A stretch of DNA of 64,000 nt from Mycolicibacterium arenosum (lineage in GTDB: Bacteria; Actinomycetota; Actinomycetes; Mycobacteriales; Mycobacteriaceae). This document shows positions 41,738 through 50,238 of this stretch, piece after piece. Numbering within the stretch: position 1 is the stretch's first letter; each line of letters starts with the position of its first letter. The stretch is taken from the NCBI RefSeq assembly GCF_024320865.1, contig NZ_JANDBD010000009.1, positions 102,607-166,606 on the forward strand. Reading direction: 5' to 3'. The position numbers were made by a program, and so were the translations under genes. Under the pieces are notes generated by a model that saw nothing but the letters and a program-made list of their open reading frames with translations, had not been told where the DNA came from and searched no databases.

Positions 41738-42126
41738 GAATCACCATGGCCAGCATGATGGTCGACGATCAGGACAGGGCGCTGACGTTCTACACCGAGG
41801 TGCTCGGCTTCCAGGTCAAGCACGACATCCCGATGGGCGAGGCGCGGTGGATCACGGTCGTGTCACCCGACCTCCCGGAGGGCACCGAGTTGGTCCTCGA
41901 ACGGGACGGTCACCCCGCGGCCAAGCCGTTCAAGGCGGCCCTGGTCGCCGACGGCATTCCGTACACCGCCTTCGAGGTCGACGACGTACAGGCCGAGTAC
42001 GAGCGACTGAGCGCACTAGGTGTGACGTTCACCCAACCGCCGACCGAGATGGGTCCCGTGACGACGGCGGTGCTGGACGACACGTGCGGCAACCTCATCC
42101 AGATCCAAGCCGTGCGCGCTCCCTGA
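41734..42126 (+). CDS. VOC superfamily (glyoxalase-like) protein
   Basis: Protein of 130 residues with the vicinal-oxygen-chelate fold: two beta-alpha-beta-beta-beta repeats. Visible marks are MASMMVDDQDRALTFYTEVL, GTELVLERDG, VDDVQAEYERLSALGVTFTQ and the final TCGNLIQIQ. Possible metal ligands are one His and one or two Glu. ArsR-VOC pairs are common in actinobacteria and often respond to an unknown electrophile or antibiotic. The gene's start overlaps the ArsR stop (ATGA). Its 3' end overlaps the convergent SDR gene by 32 bases. Confidence 0.85.
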   Translation: MRITMASMMVDDQDRALTFYTEVLGFQVKHDIPMGEARWITVVSPDLPEGTELVLERDGHPAAKPFKAALVADGIPYTAFEVDDVQAEYERLSALGVTFTQPPTEMGPVTTAVLDDTCGNLIQIQAVRAP

Positions 42127-42928
42127 TCGACGCGATCACTCCGCCGTCGTTGAGGATGTCGGTGCCGGTGAGGTAACCCGCCTTGTCGCCGGCGCAGAAC
42201 GCGAGCAACTCGGCCATCTCCTCGGGCTTGCCCCACCGGGGAACGGCGGCGTCCGCGACCATCGCGCCGGCACCCGCGTCGGCCTCGAGCAGGCCCATCT
42301 CGGTCTCGATCGAGCCGGGAGACACGGAGACGATGCGAATTCCCTTGGCGGTGAAACGTTCCGCCTGCGATGAGCTGTACCACTTCACGAAGCTCTTGCT
42401 GACCGCATAGGCGATGCCCGAGCGCGCTTCCTCCGGCACGATCTCGCACGCGGCGAGCAGTTCGGCGGTGAAGGCGTCGAGATCCTGCAGCGCGAGGGGG
42501 AACTTGGCCGTCGGGATCAGTTCGTCGGGCAGCATGTGCGCCGCCATCGACGCGACGTTGACGATGGCCGATCCCTCGGCTCCCGCACCGAGAAAGGCCT
42601 CGTTGACGTGGACGGTGCCGATGGCGTTCGTGGTCACGACGTACGGTGCGTCGCCCATGCTGGGGCTCACGCCCGCGGTGTGGATCACCGCGGTGATGGT
42701 GCCGAGGCCGGCCGCGGTCTCGAGCAGCGCGTCGACCGCGTCCCGGTCGGTGACGTCACAGTCGACGGCGGTGGCCTCGATGCCGGCGGCCTTGCACGCG
42801 ACGATCGCGTCGTCGAGCCGGTCCTGCCGCACGTCGGCGAGTACCACGGCGTGGTCGCGTCCGACGACCTTGGCAGTCGCCTGACCCATGCCGCCTGCCC
42901 CACCCGTGATCACCGTTACGCGCGTCAT
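42095..42928 (-). CDS. Short-chain dehydrogenase/reductase
   Basis: SDR of 277 residues. NAD(P) motif VTVITGGAGGMGQATAKVV at the N-terminus; CDVTD defines the adenine pocket; catalytic Ser lies in NVASMAAHML and Tyr-Lys in IAYAVSKSFVKWYS. An insertion of about 30 residues separates Ser and Tyr. The C-terminus has SPGSIETEMGLLEAD and ends GYLTGTDILNDGG. It resembles the actinobacterial group related to 3-alpha-hydroxysteroid dehydrogenase, with a truncated start; the substrate is unknown. It is a single gene, overlapping the VOC gene at its 3' end, and divergent from the DUF6498-like membrane protein. Confidence 0.87.
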   Translation of the reverse strand: MTRVTVITGGAGGMGQATAKVVGRDHAVVLADVRQDRLDDAIVACKAAGIEATAVDCDVTDRDAVDALLETAAGLGTITAVIHTAGVSPSMGDAPYVVTTNAIGTVHVNEAFLGAGAEGSAIVNVASMAAHMLPDELIPTAKFPLALQDLDAFTAELLAACEIVPEEARSGIAYAVSKSFVKWYSSSQAERFTAKGIRIVSVSPGSIETEMGLLEADAGAGAMVADAAVPRWGKPEEMAELLAFCAGDKAGYLTGTDILNDGGVIASIRERARLGSG

Positions 42929-42999
42929 ACGCCGACCGTATAGGTAGCTCGGCTAGTTAGTCACGCACGAGCCCGTTCACGCGGTAGCTTTGCCGGGCC

Positions 43000-43737
43000 G
43001 TGTCCCGCATCGTCCACGTACTCATCGCGCTGGCAGTCATCGCCGTGCCGGTCATCGGGTGGTTCGCCGGAGGCTGGTCCAGCGCGACGACGCTGGCGGT
43101 GTATTGGTTCGAAACCGTCGCATCCTGCCTGCTGGTGTCCGTACGAGCCTTAATGCACCAGCACTGGACGCCCAGGCGCGGCCACTTCCGATACGAAGCC
43201 GCGGCGGAGACCAGTCGCCGTGGCCCCAAGCGGTCGTCCTTCGTCGGCTGGTTCACCCTCATCAGCGTGTCGTTCTGTGCGGTGCACGCCGTGTTCCTCG
43301 GGATCGTGCTCCTGCTGCTGCACCAGAACAAGCAGAGCGCACTTGTCGACATCGACTGGCGCAGCGTTGGTTTCGGTTGCCTAACGGTCCTCGTCTTCCT
43401 GCTCGTCGACATCACCGTCGACCTGTTCAGCCTGCGCCGGTGGTCGTTCTGGCGGCTCGAGCGGCTCGCCAACCGGGGACTCAGCCGGGTCGTCGTCGTG
43501 CACTTGACGCTCATCTTCGGGTTGGTCGCGATCGCGCTCACCGATGCGCCCGCGTCGTTCTTCGGCGTGTTCGTCGTGCTCAAGACGCTCGCCGCACTGA
43601 GCTTCGTCGTGCCTCAGTACGAGCCATCGGTCGCGCCGGCGTGGCTCGGTGAGCGCTTCAAGAACTACTGGTCCGAGGACCGCGGGGATGAGATCGCTCG
43701 GCGCGAACGCAACGAACGACCCTGGAGGACATCGTGA
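43000..43737 (+). CDS. DUF6498-like integral membrane protein
   Basis: Membrane protein of 245 residues with about five hydrophobic segments: residues ~5-25, 28-48, 85-110, 120-142 and 163-205 (the last possibly two). A conserved-looking polar run sits between the first and second pairs (HQHWTPRRGHFRYEAA). The C-terminal tail (RFKNYWSEDRGDEIARRERN) is charged and cytoplasmic. It resembles the DUF6498 family; function unknown. It starts with GTG at 43000. The 153-base gap to the next gene (43738-43890) shows no gene of its own. Confidence 0.7.
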   Translation: MSRIVHVLIALAVIAVPVIGWFAGGWSSATTLAVYWFETVASCLLVSVRALMHQHWTPRRGHFRYEAAAETSRRGPKRSSFVGWFTLISVSFCAVHAVFLGIVLLLLHQNKQSALVDIDWRSVGFGCLTVLVFLLVDITVDLFSLRRWSFWRLERLANRGLSRVVVVHLTLIFGLVAIALTDAPASFFGVFVVLKTLAALSFVVPQYEPSVAPAWLGERFKNYWSEDRGDEIARRERNERPWRTS

Positions 43738-43890
43738 CGGCTCAACCGGCCGCTGAGCCTTCCGGCTGGCCGCCGAACGTCTTCCGGCTAGCCGCCAATT
43801 CGCTCCGATCGGGAACGAAGCCGACCCGACCTGTGTTCACCTCGGTAGACCCAGCACCGGCCGGGTGTAATCCACTTCAGGAGGCACGCC

Positions 43891-44571
43891 ATGAGCACCG
43901 AACAGATCACCGCACTCGTCACCGGCGCGAACCGCGGTCTGGGCCGCCGATTCGCCGAGGAACTCGTCGCCCGCGGCGCGAAGGTCTACGGCGCCGCGCG
44001 CAATCCCGAGTCCGTCGACATCCCCGGCGTCGTACCCGTCCAACTCGACATCACCGACCCGGAATCCGTCCGCCGCGCGGCGGAGGTGGCGGACGACGTC
44101 AACGTCCTCATCAACAACGCGGGTGTCTCCACACGGGCGGGACTGCTCGACGGCGCACTCGACGACATCCGCCTCGAAATGGAGACCCACTACTTCGGCA
44201 CGCTCCAGGTGCTCCGCGCCTTCGCTCCCGTCATCGAACGCAACGGCGGCGGCCGGATCCTCAACGTGCTGTCCGTGCTGTCGTGGGTACACCCGCAGTC
44301 CAGCGGTGCCTACGCGGCCGCCAAGGCGGCATCGTGGGCGATGACCGACGCCGTCCGTGAGGAGCTGGCGCCCAAGGGTATTCACGTCGCGGCCCTACAC
44401 GTGGGCTACATGGACACCGACATGGTGAGTTACATTCCTGCCGACCAGAAGACCGATCCCGGCGTCGTCGCGAAGCAGGCTCTCGACGGGCTCTTCGCCG
44501 ATGCGCCCGAGATCCTCGCCGACGAGCTCACCCGCACCGTCAAGGCCGGGCTGTCCTCGCCGCGGAGCTAG
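43891..44571 (+). CDS. Short-chain dehydrogenase/reductase
   Basis: SDR of 226 residues, shorter than the other two in this window. Cofactor motif ALVTGANRGLGRRFAEEL; catalytic residues in LNVLSVLSWVHPQSSGAYAA (Ser and Tyr) and AKAAS (Lys). Later YMDTDMVSYI and DPGVVAKQALDGLFA match the group related to the E. coli YbbO-like oxidoreductases. AGGAGG sits seven bases before ATG 43891. It is a single gene, and overlaps the convergent phospholipase D-like gene by 4 bases. Confidence 0.88.
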   Translation: MSTEQITALVTGANRGLGRRFAEELVARGAKVYGAARNPESVDIPGVVPVQLDITDPESVRRAAEVADDVNVLINNAGVSTRAGLLDGALDDIRLEMETHYFGTLQVLRAFAPVIERNGGGRILNVLSVLSWVHPQSSGAYAAAKAASWAMTDAVREELAPKGIHVAALHVGYMDTDMVSYIPADQKTDPGVVAKQALDGLFADAPEILADELTRTVKAGLSSPRS

Positions 44572-45572
44572 AGTTCCTCGCCGTCGTCGTGCAACGCCAG
44601 CTGGTCGACCTCGCGCGGATCCCGCTTCGCAAGGTCGGCCAGCAGGCCCTTGTCCGTCAGGTCCATCGGCTCGGAGTGCTTCCAATCATGATGCGCCACT
44701 TCGTTCATGCGCTTCAGCAGGTCGTGGTCGCCGTCGTCCACACCGATGGCCAGCTCGCGCCGGTGATCGAAACTCCCCGGCGAGAAGTTGATGGAGCCGA
44801 CGACGGCGCGGCTGTGATCGGCCAGGATCATCTTGGCGTGCAGCTTCAGGTGCTTGAGACGGTGGATCTTGATGCCCACGTCGTCGAGTAACCGCAGTCC
44901 GCTGACACCCTCTAGCAACTTGTCCGCCTTCAGGTGGTGTGCAGCGCGCGCCATCACGTGCACCTTGACCCCGCGGCGCGCCGCCCGCACGAGGCGTTCG
45001 AGGATCACCGGGTCCTGGTAGCGCTCGTTCTGGACGAACAGGGTCTTCTGGGCACCGTCGATGAAATCCGCGAGCCGGTGCCTGCCGTTGGTCGGACACC
45101 AGATCAGGTGCGATCCGCCGGCCGGATCGAAATCCTCGCGGTGCCAATCGGCTTCGAAACACTCGACGATCTCGGCGATCTCGTGCGGGCTCGGCGTCAC
45201 CACGGCGTAGTCGCGGGTTTCGGTGAAGTTCTCGTCGGTCCAGTTCAACGACTCGACGAAGGCGATCTCACCGTCGATCACCATCGACTTCTCATGCGTC
45301 AGATCGAAGGCCGGATTGCTGGCCCGCACCTCGATGCCGAACTGCTGCAACATGTCCCGCGCAACATCGTTGTCCGTGGCACCGTCGCGCCGCTCGGGGT
45401 TCAGCATCACCTTGACGTGCACGCCACGACGGTGCGCGGCCACGACAGCGTCCAGCAGCGGCTGATGGCTGAAGGCGAACATCTTGATGCGCACCGTGTG
45501 CTTGGCCCCGTCGATCGCGTCGAGCACCGGCTTGGCCGAGTCGTCGGGCAGGATGATCAGAGAGCGCGTCAC
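44568..45572 (-). CDS. Phospholipase D-like (PLDc) protein
   Basis: Protein of 334 residues with two HKD motifs. The first is LTHEKSMVIDGEIAFVESLN (about 90-110) and the second LHAKMILADHSRAVVGSINF (about 243-262). These pair to form the active site of phosphatidyl transfer or hydrolysis in the cardiolipin-synthase/PLD superfamily. There is no signal peptide or membrane segment, so it is probably cytoplasmic or peripheral, unlike true cardiolipin synthases. Starts with GTG at 45572, overlapping the stop of the ABC exporter gene (GTGA). The coupling suggests a lipid-related export or repair function, which is inference. Confidence 0.85.
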   Translation of the reverse strand: MTRSLIILPDDSAKPVLDAIDGAKHTVRIKMFAFSHQPLLDAVVAAHRRGVHVKVMLNPERRDGATDNDVARDMLQQFGIEVRASNPAFDLTHEKSMVIDGEIAFVESLNWTDENFTETRDYAVVTPSPHEIAEIVECFEADWHREDFDPAGGSHLIWCPTNGRHRLADFIDGAQKTLFVQNERYQDPVILERLVRAARRGVKVHVMARAAHHLKADKLLEGVSGLRLLDDVGIKIHRLKHLKLHAKMILADHSRAVVGSINFSPGSFDHRRELAIGVDDGDHDLLKRMNEVAHHDWKHSEPMDLTDKGLLADLAKRDPREVDQLALHDDGEEL

Positions 45573-47356
45573 GGTGTCTCTCCCTCGTACTGAATGCGGT
45601 GCAACTCGGCGTACCTACCGCCGATCGCCAGCAGCTTCCCGTGCGTGCCCTCTTCCACGACGCGGCCCTCCTCGAGCACCACGATCTTGTCGGCGTCGCG
45701 GATCGTGCTGAGCCGATGGGCGATCGTGATCACGGTACGGCCCTTCATCAGCCGCTGCAGTGCCGACATCACCAAGTGCTCCGACTCCGCATCCAGAGCC
45801 GCCGTCGGCTCGTCGAGGATGAGGATCGGACTGTTCCGGATCAACGCGCGGGCGATGCCGATGCGCTGGCGCTGGCCGCCCGACAGAGTGAGCCCGCGTT
45901 CACCGACCGCGCTGTCGTAGCCCTGCGGCATCTCGGAGATGAACTCGTGGGCGTTGGCCAGCTTCGCGATCTCGACGATCTCGTCGTGGTCGGCGTCGGG
46001 CCTGCCGAAGGCTATGTTGTCGCGGACGGTGCCGCGGAACAGCACGGTGTCCTGCAGCACGTAGCCGATCTGCCTGCGCAGCTCGTGCAGCTTGTAATCA
46101 CGCAGATCCACCCCGTCGACGCGGACCGTGCCGACGCTCGGGTCGTAGAACCGCGGGATCAGGCTGACGAGGCTGGACTTGCCGCTGCCGGTGTGCCCGA
46201 CGATGCCGACGACCTGGCCCGCTTCGACCTCGAAGGTGACGTCCCGCAGGACCGGCGTCTCACCGTCGTAGCTGAACGCGACCTTCTCGAAGCTCAGCGC
46301 CCCCGCGATCCGATCGGGCTCGACCGCGTCCGGCTTCTCCTCCACCGTCGTCTGTGCCTCGAGCAGCGCGCTGACGCGTTCCACGCCGACCGAGGCCATC
46401 GCGATGGTGTTGGTGAGCTTCGCGAGATCCTGCACCGGCTTGAAGAACGAGGCCAGGTAGGAGATGAACACCGTGAGCGTGCCCGCGGTCATCGCGCCGG
46501 CCAGGATGAGCGCCGATCCGCGCCACAGCACCAGCGCCGTGCAGGCGGCGACCACGACCGCGACGATCGGCGACACCACCGACTTCACCTTCCGGGCGTT
46601 CAGCGCGGCGTCGACCGCCTGCTGCCCGGCTTCGGCCAGCTGGCGCTCCTGCTGCTCCTCGCGATCGAACGCCTTGACGACGCGGATCGACTGCAGACCC
46701 TCCTCGGCGACGGCCACGATGTCCGATTCACGTCGTCGCACCTCGTGCGTCGCGGCCTTCACGGCCTTGCGGATGCGGGACACGAACAGCAGCAGCAGCG
46801 GGGCCACCGCGAGAGCCACCAACGTGAAGTCGAACTGCAGCCATAGCATCAGCGACAGCATTCCGACGATCGTCAGCAGATCGGTCACGATGCCGAGCGT
46901 CGACGCCGACGCGAAGTCCTGAATCGTGTCGACGTCGTCGGTGAGCGTGCTGAGGATGGGTCCGACGCGGTGGGTGTCGAAGTAGTTCAGCGACAGCTGC
47001 TGGAGGTGGTGGTAGGCGCGGGTGCGCAGGTCGTTGCCGACGCGCTGGCCCACCGTCTCGGTCAGGTAGTTGGCGACGTAGGTCGCGATCGCCGCGACCA
47101 CGGCGATGACGATCACGATGATCGCCGCCAGCCCTGCGACGTGCATCTTGCCCTCGCCGCCCAGGATCGGTTGCAGCATCCCGTGCAGCCAACCCGGCAG
47201 CGGGTGGTCGCCGACGACGCTGTCGAGGACGATCTTCAGAGGCCACGGCGCCGCGAGTCCCATGGCGATCTGCACGAGCAACACGGCGAAGATCCCGGCC
47301 ACCATCCACCGGTAGGGGCGCAGCAGATCAAGGATGAGCTTCAACGGTGCGTTCAC
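45569..47356 (-). CDS. ABC exporter, fused membrane and ATPase domains
   Basis: Half-transporter of 595 residues. Start: GTG at 47356, in place of earlier in-frame codons crossing the intergenic palindrome. The N-terminal ~310 residues hold six membrane segments typical of MsbA/MDR-type exporters. The ATPase domain shows Walker A GHTGSGKSSL, the signature LSGGQRQRIGIARALI, Walker B ILILDEPTAALD and the H-loop TIAHRLSTIRDAD. It should act as a homodimer; the substrate, perhaps a lipid or drug, is unknown. It is translationally coupled to the PLD-like gene downstream and divergent from the B12-sensor operon. Confidence 0.9.
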   Translation of the reverse strand: MNAPLKLILDLLRPYRWMVAGIFAVLLVQIAMGLAAPWPLKIVLDSVVGDHPLPGWLHGMLQPILGGEGKMHVAGLAAIIVIVIAVVAAIATYVANYLTETVGQRVGNDLRTRAYHHLQQLSLNYFDTHRVGPILSTLTDDVDTIQDFASASTLGIVTDLLTIVGMLSLMLWLQFDFTLVALAVAPLLLLFVSRIRKAVKAATHEVRRRESDIVAVAEEGLQSIRVVKAFDREEQQERQLAEAGQQAVDAALNARKVKSVVSPIVAVVVAACTALVLWRGSALILAGAMTAGTLTVFISYLASFFKPVQDLAKLTNTIAMASVGVERVSALLEAQTTVEEKPDAVEPDRIAGALSFEKVAFSYDGETPVLRDVTFEVEAGQVVGIVGHTGSGKSSLVSLIPRFYDPSVGTVRVDGVDLRDYKLHELRRQIGYVLQDTVLFRGTVRDNIAFGRPDADHDEIVEIAKLANAHEFISEMPQGYDSAVGERGLTLSGGQRQRIGIARALIRNSPILILDEPTAALDAESEHLVMSALQRLMKGRTVITIAHRLSTIRDADKIVVLEEGRVVEEGTHGKLLAIGGRYAELHRIQYEGETP

Positions 47357-47435
47357 CTCACCAGCGCCGAGTCCGTGGGACGCAGGCACTCTACAACGCG
47401 CAGTTGTCCGCGGCGGGGTCCATTTCGGCAGGGTG

Positions 47436-47449
47436 TTGCATATTTGCAA
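47436..47449. promoter_or_regulatory. Palindrome TTGCA-TATT-TGCAA between divergent operons
   Basis: Inverted repeat with perfect 5-bp arms and a 4-bp AT-rich centre, in the 228-base region between the ABC exporter start (47356) and the SpoIIE-phosphatase start (47585). The AT-rich site stands out in very GC-rich DNA and could serve either operon. No binder is known. Confidence 0.4.
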
Positions 47450-47584
47450 TGCGTACTAAGGTGCGATTAGGCGATCTCACCCTCACCGTGTCGAACAACG
47501 ACGCCGGTTCGAGGGAAGCGGACCCGAGAAATGTGGCCGCCGAAACCTCCCGATGGTGCGACGCTCCGCCCGTTGAGGAGGCGC

Positions 47585-49177
47585 ATGCTCGACGAGACGC
47601 CCGTCGGTGTCGCACCGGATACCGCCTGGACTTCCGTACCCCACCCCGTCGTCGTGGTCGACGACGCCGGCCTGGTCACCGCGTCGAGCCACTCGGCCCG
47701 GTCGCTGTTGCCCGGCGCCGTCCCCGGCAGCGCGGCGCCGTCGTGGCTCGCGGGCACCGACGCGGCGGCCGATGTCGACGGCCGCGCCCTCACCGGGCGC
47801 CCGACCGCGCTGCCCGGCGGCGACATGGCGTGGTGGCTCTTCGACCAGACCGACCTGACCCTGCACGACGCGCAGCGCGCGCTGGCCCGTGAGCGGGAGC
47901 GCGCCGAGTTCCTGGACGAGGCGTCGGCGGTGCTGATGGCGTCCCTGAACTTCGACAGGTGCATGGAGGCCACCGTCGAGATGGCGGCCCGCCACCTCGC
48001 CGACGCGGCGGTGGTCGTCGCCCCGATCTCCGACGGGAAGATCCCCGTCGTGTGCTCCGCGTCCAACGGTGCAGTCGAGCTGCGCAGCGTCGACGCCGAC
48101 CCCGCCGAGGTGGGCGGCCTCGGCGAAGCACTGCGCGGCTTCCCGCCCGTGCCGTCGCGCTGGATCGACCCGGCCGCCGTGCCGGGCTGGCTGGTGCCCA
48201 AGGACTTCGCCGGGCCGGTCGGCTCGGTCGTCATCACCCCGCTGCCCGGACACGGCGTTCCCGCCGGAGCGCTGGTGCTGCTGCGCCGCACGTCCCACAC
48301 CGCGTTCACCGAAGGCGAGGAACTCTTCGCCCGGCTGTTCGCCGCGCGGGCGGGGGCGGCGCTGTCCGCGGCCCGGCTGTACGCCGAACAGTCGGCCATC
48401 ACCCGCACGCTGATGCGGGAACTCCTGCCGCCCCGCCTGACCCGGCTGCACGGTGTCGAACTCGCAGGCGGTTACCGCGCATCGGAGGACCACGAGCTGG
48501 TCGGCGGCGACTTCTACGACGTCCACCCCTCGAGTAAGCCGGAGGACGAGACGCTGGTCGTGCTCGGCGACGTGTGCGGCAAAGGGCTCGAGGCCGCCGT
48601 GCTGACGGGCAAGATCCGCAACACGCTGCAGGCGTTGGCTCCGCTGGCAGACCACCACGAAGGTGTCCTCAACCTGCTGAACAGCGCGCTGCTGTCGCCC
48701 GACAACAGCCGGTTCGCCACGGTGGTGCTCGCCTCGGTCGCGCGCCGCGACGGCCAGGTCCGTCTGCGCCTGACCTGTGCCGGACACCCGGCGCCGCTGA
48801 TCGTGCGCGACGACGGACGGGTCGAGGCGGCCGACACCCGCGGCACCCTGGTCGGCGCGCTGCCCCAGTTCAAGGCGCGGTCGTTCGAGACCGCACTCGC
48901 GCCGGGAGAGACCTGCCTGCTGTTCACCGACGGCGTGACCGAAGCCCGCGGCGGGCCGATGGGCATGGGCCAGTTCGGCGAGCAGCGGCTGTCGTCGGCG
49001 CTCGCGGAGTGTGCGGGCATGCCGGCCGAGGCCGTCGTCGAGCGCATCATGATGCTCGCCACGCAGTGGGTGAACCACCGCTCGCACGACGACATGGCCG
49101 TCGTCGCGATCACGGCGCCGCGGCGCACCCACCTCAGTGCCGTCGACGGGCACACCGCCGGCAGGTACACCGCGTGA
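47585..49177 (+). CDS. PAS-GAF-SpoIIE (RsbU/RsbP-like) PP2C phosphatase
   Basis: Protein of 530 residues. The order is a PAS-like domain (residues ~15-85, HPVVVVDDAGLVTASSHSAR), a linking helix (~90-115), a GAF-like domain (~115-280) and a SpoIIE/PP2C phosphatase domain (~290-515). Metal residues appear in ELVGGDFYDV, VVLGDVCGKGLEAAV, LLFTDGVTEARGG and HDDMAVVAI. Such phosphatases remove phosphate from STAS anti-anti-sigma proteins and switch on an alternative sigma factor. Start: ATG at 47585 with GAGGAGG close upstream. It overlaps the B12-binding gene by GTGA, and that gene overlaps the STAS gene, so the three gene products very probably form one signalling pathway. Confidence 0.88.
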   Translation: MLDETPVGVAPDTAWTSVPHPVVVVDDAGLVTASSHSARSLLPGAVPGSAAPSWLAGTDAAADVDGRALTGRPTALPGGDMAWWLFDQTDLTLHDAQRALARERERAEFLDEASAVLMASLNFDRCMEATVEMAARHLADAAVVVAPISDGKIPVVCSASNGAVELRSVDADPAEVGGLGEALRGFPPVPSRWIDPAAVPGWLVPKDFAGPVGSVVITPLPGHGVPAGALVLLRRTSHTAFTEGEELFARLFAARAGAALSAARLYAEQSAITRTLMRELLPPRLTRLHGVELAGGYRASEDHELVGGDFYDVHPSSKPEDETLVVLGDVCGKGLEAAVLTGKIRNTLQALAPLADHHEGVLNLLNSALLSPDNSRFATVVLASVARRDGQVRLRLTCAGHPAPLIVRDDGRVEAADTRGTLVGALPQFKARSFETALAPGETCLLFTDGVTEARGGPMGMGQFGEQRLSSALAECAGMPAEAVVERIMMLATQWVNHRSHDDMAVVAITAPRRTHLSAVDGHTAGRYTA

Positions 49178-50238
49178 GCGGATCGGACACCGAGGCCCCC
49201 ACCGATGACGCGCTGACTCGCGAGCGCCTGTGGGGAGCCGTGCTCGACGGCGACGAATACGCCGCGGGCGCAACGATCTTCGCCGCCGTGGAGGCGGGTA
49301 TGCCCCCGGAGGACGTCCTGCTCGAGGTGATCGCCCCGGTGCAGCGCAGGATCGGGACCGAGTGGGCGGCCAACCGGATCTCGGTGGCTCAGGAGCATTC
49401 CGCGACGGCGATCAACGACCGCGTCATCGCCGCACTGGCGCACCACCCCGCCGCGCGCCGGGACGCAACGGTCGGGCGGGTCACGGTGGCCTGCGTCGAC
49501 GGTGAGTGGCACGCGCTGCCCGCGCGCCTGCTCGCCGAGGTGCTGCGGTTGCGCGGCTGGCAGGTCGACTTTCTCGGCGCCCAGGTGCCCACGCCGCACC
49601 TGATCGGCTACCTGCACCAGCACGTGCCGGACGTCGTCGCGCTGTCGTGCTCGATTCCGACGCGATTGCCGACGGCCCACGCGGCGATCACCGCGTGTCA
49701 GGCGGCCGGCGTGGCCGTGTTGGCCGGCGGCGCCGCCTTCGGACCCGACGGGCGGTACGCGCGACTGCTGGGCGCCGACGCCTGGGCCCCCGACGCCCGC
49801 TCGGCAGCCGAACTCATGTCGGCGGGTGTGCAGCGCCGCCACACCACCATTCATCAGCCCGTCGACGACCTGCCGCATCTCGCCGACCAGGAGTACACCT
49901 ACGTGCGCACCGCGGCGCCGCAGTTGGTCGAGGCGACGGTGCTCGGCGTGGCGAAGCGTCACCCGGCGATGGCGTCGTATTCGGAATCGCAGCGCCAGAA
50001 CACCATTGAGGACATCGCCCACATCGTCGACTTCCTGGGCGCCGCGCTCTACACGGACGACGACGACCTGTTCGTCGGGTTCATCGTGTGGACCGGTGAG
50101 ATCCTGTCCGCGCGCGGCGTTCCCGCCGCCTCGCTGCATCCGGCACTCGACGTACTCGACACCCAACTGCGGGACTACCCGCGCAGCCGACGCCTGTTGC
50201 AGTCGGCTCGTACCGCTCTCACCGAACGGATCGCATGA
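49174..50238 (+). CDS. CarH/LitR-like B12-binding sensor lacking a DNA-binding domain
   Basis: Protein of 354 residues. Residues ~15-95 form a helical cap with the Wx9EH signature (Trp64, Glu74-His75 in TEWAANRISVAQEHS). Residues ~100-220 form a cobalamin-binding Rossmann domain with the lower-ligand motif GEWHALP (His113) and VDFLGAQVPTPHL. Both signatures are those of the adenosylcobalamin photoreceptor CarH. Position 65, where Thermus CarH has the light-reactive His after the Trp, is Ala, so the photochemistry may differ. There is no MerR-type DNA-binding domain. Residues ~235-354 form an extra all-helical domain with EDIAHIVDFLGAALYTDDDD. Start GTG 49174 and stop overlap the phosphatase and STAS genes. 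Likely role: cobalamin or light input to the phosphatase-STAS switch. Confidence 0.85.
   Translation: MSGSDTEAPTDDALTRERLWGAVLDGDEYAAGATIFAAVEAGMPPEDVLLEVIAPVQRRIGTEWAANRISVAQEHSATAINDRVIAALAHHPAARRDATVGRVTVACVDGEWHALPARLLAEVLRLRGWQVDFLGAQVPTPHLIGYLHQHVPDVVALSCSIPTRLPTAHAAITACQAAGVAVLAGGAAFGPDGRYARLLGADAWAPDARSAAELMSAGVQRRHTTIHQPVDDLPHLADQEYTYVRTAAPQLVEATVLGVAKRHPAMASYSESQRQNTIEDIAHIVDFLGAALYTDDDDLFVGFIVWTGEILSARGVPAASLHPALDVLDTQLRDYPRSRRLLQSARTALTERIA

Noticed and set aside
43734..44360. Plus-strand frame starting right after the DUF6498-like gene (GTGA overlap)
   Set aside because: It runs out of frame through the SDR gene and its sequence turns into Arg-rich antiframe after about 50 codons; the SDR has its own AGGAGG and start.
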